From assembly GCA_037176905.1 (NCBI GenBank), contig JBBBWG010005435.1, positions 3,742 through 28,000 on the forward strand: a stretch of DNA of 24,259 nt, read 5' to 3'. Shown one piece after another: positions 20,201 through 24,259 of the stretch (its first letter is position 1; every line of letters begins with the position of its first letter). The stretch comes from Azolla pinnata. Lineage: Eukaryota > Streptophyta > Polypodiopsida > Salviniales > Salviniaceae. The translations under genes were made by a program, and so were the position numbers. The notes below the pieces were generated by a model. That model did no database searches, was not told the origin of the DNA, and saw only the letters and a program-made list of their open reading frames with translations.

Positions 20201-21620
20201 AAACATGGATGCACATCCCTTTTCTTTCTTGTGTTTGCTAAGATGGGAGTAAGGTATTATGAAAATCATCATAAGTATAACACTCTGATTCTTCTGTGCC
20301 ATGTCCCATTTGCCTCCTTCTATAACACTTGATTAAGTTTCAGAAACACAAATACGTAAAGATACATACAAACAATTGCAGGTTTACACATAATACACAA
20401 ATAACTATACCACATGAAATGGGACATACATGTCGCCCAAAAGTAGATTCGCAGTAACTATCTCTAAGTTTGGTTGTACATGATCACTGCTATGCTAGGA
20501 CATGTTGATGGAAAGAATGTTCGACTTGTAGGTGTAAATTAGACACTTTTAGATGTGTCAACCCGTGGTTCTCATTATAGGAGCATTTACACCCAACGAC
20601 AGCATTTCTCTTGTTATAGATTGAGTGGGTTCTTGAATTTTTACAAAGATCCATAGATCAGTCTTTCAAAATGGAATTGTCTGCAAGTGATGAGATTGAA
20701 CATTGCAGGCATAAGAAGTGGAAAGAAAGAGGTGGAAAGTTACAAACTTTTTTGGGAATGGCTAGCTCTGTTACACTTAAGACGCAAAAGTAAGTATGCA
20801 AGCCAGCATTTTGTTCCACTGGTTAGTTTACGGATTGAAAATCCATGCTAGCTGTCATTACAATCAAGGTATCCACACATCCATTGTGATTAAATAACGT
20901 GTTTTTGAACGTAAGCCTTTCCAGTATGTGTAGCTTACACAAAAATGTGGAGGAACAACCTCAAATTTAGTTGGATATGGTTATTTCATGACAGCATTGA
21001 GAGAGAAATGTTTGAAAGTATACAACTTTATTCATGTGTGATTCCTTATATTGCTAATCACTGACAAAAAGGAAACGAATGACCACAAATTCCAGTGGTA
21101 GCATATCATGCTCTTCTGGTATGAAGCAGCGAAACTCAAAGATATGAATTTGCCATGGTTTCTTTGTTCGTACCACAAATAGGGCGATCACGCAGCTAAT
21201 AACAATAAGCACTTGACGAAATTCGGACACGAAATCCAAAACTTGCCGAAACATTGAGAGGAGGAAATGCTCAAAAAAGAAATTGCGGTAGGTTCGCGCG
21301 AGAGTGTGAAGCAAAGATGGAATCTTACTTACGATTTTAGCAGAAGCAGAAAGCACGGATGCGCTGAGCTGGCTTGCGGCCTCCATCCTGCCGTGGCTGG
21401 AGAGAGGAGAAGCGGGAGAATCTCCAGAGCAGCAGCTGCGACGGTACAAGAGCAAACGCGCCGTTGCTGTTACAGTCGCCGTTTCCGTTGGTGTCCTTGT
21501 CGCCGCTGGGGCAGAACGTGGCTTGAAAGAAGCTCGTCTGACGAGAACGGATTGGGACCGATCGGGGCTTGCGAGCGAGGAAGCAGAGACGGCAAGGCAA
21601 GGGCAGATTGGAGCTGCCAT
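17280..21620 (-). CDS. Predicted plastid-targeted multi-spanning membrane protein, three exons
   Basis: I do not recognise the family. Minus-strand exons: 21620-21333, 19498-19306, 17986-17280; GT-AG introns of 1834 and 1319 bp, phases 0 and 1, total 1188 nt (395 aa plus stop). Residues 1 to about 95 are Ser/Ala/Thr/Arg-rich with almost no acidic residues, typical of a transit peptide. Exon 2 is hydrophilic and ends RWQLPPEWEELTIPVPEPP, a conserved-looking lead into the membrane part. Exon 3 holds six to eight hydrophobic segments, for example VSLVVLLNKAVVLL, WPTLQALLLVTGVLSVG, PWVFLMATILGAGTVFGV and VFVLLLVLLTMFSLVM, with KKDP and NWKNPEDP loops. The start at 21620 has a TTCCATGGCA context; an in-frame ATG at 21653 would add 11 residues. 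The donor is a tandem GTAAGTAAG; only the first GT keeps the frame. Exon 1 resembles that of the neighbouring FAX gene. Exons between 1 and 2 could have been missed. Confidence 0.75.
18485..18690. repeat. Diverged 134 bp tandem duplication in intron 2 of the membrane-protein gene
   Basis: TGTTGTGATACTTTGAG at 18485 and TGTTGTGATCCTTTGAG at 18619 open two related segments. Both continue with CTTGAA-ATGATCAAACTC-like and GAGCA-CACRAGGCA-like words. It is a moderately old duplication with no coding content. Confidence 0.7.
19499..21332 (-). other. Intron 1 of the membrane-protein gene
   Basis: An AT-rich 1.8 kb stretch without convincing exons. A frame from exon 1 continues past the donor for about 90 residues, but this is read-through of the intron. 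Nothing else recognisable was found. Confidence 0.55.
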
Positions 21621-21822
21621 GGAAGCTCTCTGTCTTCTAATCCATACACACATTCATTCATAAAACCCTCATAAAACAAAACAGAAGAAAGAAAACCTCA
21701 TCCTTCATTTCACAGTTTTGCACGATTGTGAAGAAGAGCAGAGAAATTCTTCACAAAATTTTTGGGGCAAATTTGCGATCGAATCTCGATGTCGCGGAAA
21801 ACCGCCGATTCGTTGATGCCGA

Positions 21823-21896
21823 TTTAGGGTTTAGGGTTTAGGGTTCAGGGTTCAGGGTTTAGGGTTTAGGGTTTAGGGTTTCGGGAAACCCTAAAG
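21823..21896. repeat. Interstitial telomere-like array (TTTAGGG)n with inverted end
   Basis: About eight units of TTTAGGG with two TTCAGGG variants, ending in GGGTTTCGGGAAACCCTAAA, where the last unit is inverted to CCCTAAA. It lies about 200 bp upstream of the membrane-protein start codon. On that gene's strand it reads CCCTAAA, the telo-box orientation. Confidence 0.95.
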
Positions 21897-21955
21897 GCTG
21901 GAATCTCGGTTGCACAGAAACTCGCAAATCTGGTGATGCGGAAGCGCTCGATCTC

Positions 21956-22130
21956 CGAATGCCGAGAGTCTTGCTGTTCGAGAGACCGTCAGCTCGCGAC
22001 GGCGATGCGGAGATATCGATTCGGATCCCGCAAATCGGTTCATCGGCGATGCCGAGAGCTCGATTCGAATGCCGAGAGTCTTGCTGCTCGAAAGACCGTC
22101 AGTTGGCGATGATGCTGAGATCGATTCGCA
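21956..22130. repeat. 110 bp tandem duplication next to the telomere-like array
   Basis: CGAATGCCGAGAGTCTTGCTG starts at 21956 and again at 22066, period 110. Both copies continue through TCGARAGACCGTCAG to GATCGATTCG-like ends. The copies differ by several substitutions. A further fragment, GCGATGCCGAGAGCTCGATTCG, lies at about 22046. Confidence 0.85.
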
Positions 22131-24092
22131 GGATCGCGAGGCAGGCAGCACTTCGCGGTGAAGCAGCTCCCCGAAACCCATTCTCTTCTTGTGGGATTTC
22201 GAACGCCTTTTCCGAGCGGCAGCGGCTGTACTCCAATTTCTTGTATCGTGCACGTCTGTTTGCAGCTGAATGCGTCGGATCCGTGCTCGTGTGGGCGGAA
22301 TTGTCGGGGTTTTGGAGCAAGAGATGCATCGGCAAAAGAGGCTCGATAATTTGATGTGAGTTTTGACGGGCCGATAAAAAAGATACGTTCGTTGGGAACA
22401 CTATTTTTGATGGGCATACCAGCAACATTCACTCGGGCTTCAAAGTCAGTCCTCCATGAACCAGTGGTTGATCGGCATCTAGGGAATCATCCCTCGGAAT
22501 ACTACCGACGAACACAGAGAGTCGGTTAAGGGCTGCTCCGACTCTTTTGATCTATGAACTAGGGATTCAGCTCATACCGACTTGGGGCGCAACTGAAGCG
22601 ATCGAAGATCTCGAACCCGCTCCACTGGAATTCGGCACCAAGAAGATTCGGAGAAGAAATCTTAAAAAGAAAGTCTTTTTTGCCGGGTTTGGATGTTGTC
22701 AATGACGCGGATGCCGTTGGCATAGCCATGCACAGATGCCCAATCTGCTCACTCTCGCATTAGCTGCCAAGATTGCGGCGAACGTTCACAGCAGATCGCT
22801 CGGCCACATCGTCATCAGACCATGCGATTCGAGATGATCTTCAGATCCAAAACCTCACGGCAGACAGACAGTCAGACAGACAGACACGGGTAGATCAGAT
22901 CTGGGGTTCTTGCATGGCTATGCATAATCGGAGGTTAAAAAATGAGAGGAAAAGTGTATCTACATACATTGTGTGTGTATGTGTCTAATGTCTAAAGGTT
23001 GGTTGGTAGGTGACAATGTGTTAAATAAGAGGTTAACATGCATGCATGTGTGTGTATGGAAAGGAAGAAGAAGAAAGAAGAAGGTGGTCGTGCCTCGGGC
23101 GCATGCTGCCGTGGGAGCAGAGCGTGCCGGCTGTGCGCCTACACGCGTGGGCCTCCCGTCATCGCACGATCTTCATGCATGGCACTTCGATTCAATTTTT
23201 TCGCATTTCGATGACTTGTGTATACGCCTCAGCCTAGTATATCATGCATACGATCGCTGTGTTGTGCCTGGTTCATGGCGAATATTATTTGTGGGGGATT
23301 TCTCCTCCGTTTTTGCGTCCCTAGATGACGTCGAGCGTGTCGGTCCGAACTTGTGCATCAAGCGCCATCCGAATTGGAGGGAGATACGACACGTGTTCTT
23401 TTTTTTTTGCTTTCTTTCTTTCATTTTTATATTTTTCCGATCGCGTAAGGGTTCTTCTGAACCTTGGGCCAAGCTGCGGGAGCAGCTCCTCCGGATAGGG
23501 ATTCCCGGCATCTGTGACTAACTGCTCAGCCGCGAACCCGTCATCGATTTTGTCTGATGTCGGCATGGCATGGCGAAATCTCGTGAACAGAAAGAACACG
23601 CGAGAAGCCGCGGAGTTGGTACTGGTGGTGGTCATCGTCGTCGTCGTCGTCGTCGTCGGAGCTGGTATTGGTGGTGGTCATCGTCGTCGTACCATGGACA
23701 AAAAGGTTTGGTAAAAAAAAAAAAAAAACAAAGGAAGGCAAAGGCAAAGAAGGGGAAAGCAAAGAGAAAGTGGCATCCATTGGTTGTGTGTGGGTCTTAC
23801 ATGCATCTTCTTCCCGGGGAGGCAAAAGCAAGAAAGCAATTGGGTTTCTGGGATGGCCTGCAAGATTTGGTGGCGGGGTCAAGGTAAAGGTCAGGTTGGG
23901 GATGGATGCAATTGCCAATGCAACAATGCAACGATGGCTTTATCTACATTGTGATTCTCTTCTTTTCTTTTCCTCCATCCAAAACATCGCCTCGAAGCAG
24001 CGAGCGAGCGAGCAATGGATCGATCGAGAGCATATATATCAGGAGCGGGGGAAACGCGAGTGGTCGACCGATTCGTTTTATTGTCGATATTA

Positions 24093-24259
24093 CTACATTC
24101 CGCAGGGCGGCGATCTCTCGCCGTCGTCTTCGAAGACGGCGCGGAAGAGGTCGGCGCGGAAGGGCGACGCGGGGTCCCAGCGGCGGCGCCACACGAGGCA
24201 GGCGGCGAGCCGGCCGATCTCGTCCGACGACTTGGCGGCGGCGCCGCAGCCGCCGGCGG
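24093..24259 (-). CDS. C-terminal end of an unrecognised GC-rich gene (truncated by window edge)
   Basis: On the minus strand a frame enters from the window edge and ends at TAG 24093-24095 after 55 codons. It reads AGGCGAAAKSSDEIGRLAAC, then LVWRRRWDPASPFRADLF, then RAVFEDDGERSPPCGM. Third codon positions are almost all G or C, unlike the surrounding DNA, which supports real coding. The mix of charged, aromatic and hydrophobic residues looks like a folded domain end. I do not recognise the family. The overlapping frame with an internal ATG at 24192 is Pro/Arg-rich shadow. Confidence 0.6.
   Translation of the reverse strand, partial: AGGCGAAAKSSDEIGRLAACLVWRRRWDPASPFRADLFRAVFEDDGERSPPCGM

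Larger units (their letters stand above)
21621..24092. other. Intergenic region: upstream of the membrane-protein gene, downstream of the right-edge gene
   Basis: It holds a telomere-like array, a 110 bp duplication and, at about 23618-23692, a GGTGGTGGTCATCGTCGTC motif present twice around a GTC run. A G-box CACGTG is at 23390-23395, and a poly-A run is at about 23714-23728. No protein-coding gene is supported. Right of about 23950 it should be the 3' UTR of the partial gene at the edge. Confidence 0.45.

Noticed and set aside
21054..21653. 199-codon minus-strand frame as a single-exon protein
   Set aside because: Only its first part is exon 1; after the strong GTAAGT donor it runs into intron sequence. 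Splicing to 19498 gives a longer consistent protein.
23944..24192. Pro/Arg-rich minus-strand frame starting at 24192
   Set aside because: It overlaps the better-supported frame ending at 24093 and has the composition expected of an out-of-frame GC-rich shadow.

Overview
The window looks like nuclear DNA of a land plant. The evidence is GT-AG spliced genes with plant-specific products, TTTAGGG-type telomere motifs inside the sequence, plastid transit-peptide-like first exons, very large microsatellite fields and a decayed plant PPR gene. Intron sizes, PPR debris and long simple repeats would fit a non-seed plant such as a lycophyte or fern. That lineage guess is weak and is an inference.

Layout, left to right. 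(1) 189-475, plus: the last two exons of a plastid/cytosolic-type ATP sulfurylase, whose 5' part lies outside the window. (2) 2087-4309, minus: a complete six-exon JAZ (TIFY-family jasmonate co-repressor) gene. I assembled it by hand, and all exon phases agree (295 aa). It is tail-to-tail with ATP sulfurylase. (3) 4500-9180: a field of simple repeats. A TG-rich side (CATGTG, GGAT and TATG arrays) switches strand near 5600-5650 to a CAT/CAA/CAG array, followed by about 1.2 kb of mixed sequence and a 730 bp GAT array. No gene is supported here. (4) 9180-12300: unrecognised sequence, a 132 bp tandem duplication, a frameshifted PPR pseudogene on the minus strand and a perfect 18 bp inverted repeat. 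(5) 13422-16317, minus: a three-exon FAX (fatty acid export, TMEM14 domain) gene, 295 aa with a plastid-type N-terminus. (6) 17280-21620, minus: a three-exon gene for a 395 aa multi-spanning membrane protein, probably plastid-targeted, that I cannot name. (7) 21621-24092: its upstream region with a telomere-like array and a 110 bp duplication. (8) 24093-24259, minus: the GC-rich 3' end of an unrecognised gene that leaves the window.

The most interesting points are these. The two neighbouring plastid-type genes share a related first exon, including the bases around the start codon and 19 identical bases across the splice donor, which suggests that a transit-peptide exon was duplicated and captured. 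The JAZ gene has its Jas intron in the classical place, but the following exon lacks the usual X5-PY end. The JAZ upstream region contains more than twenty CATGTG/CACATG motifs, a known MYC2-type E-box, inside a microsatellite. All gene models were read by eye; none is supported by transcripts or database searches.
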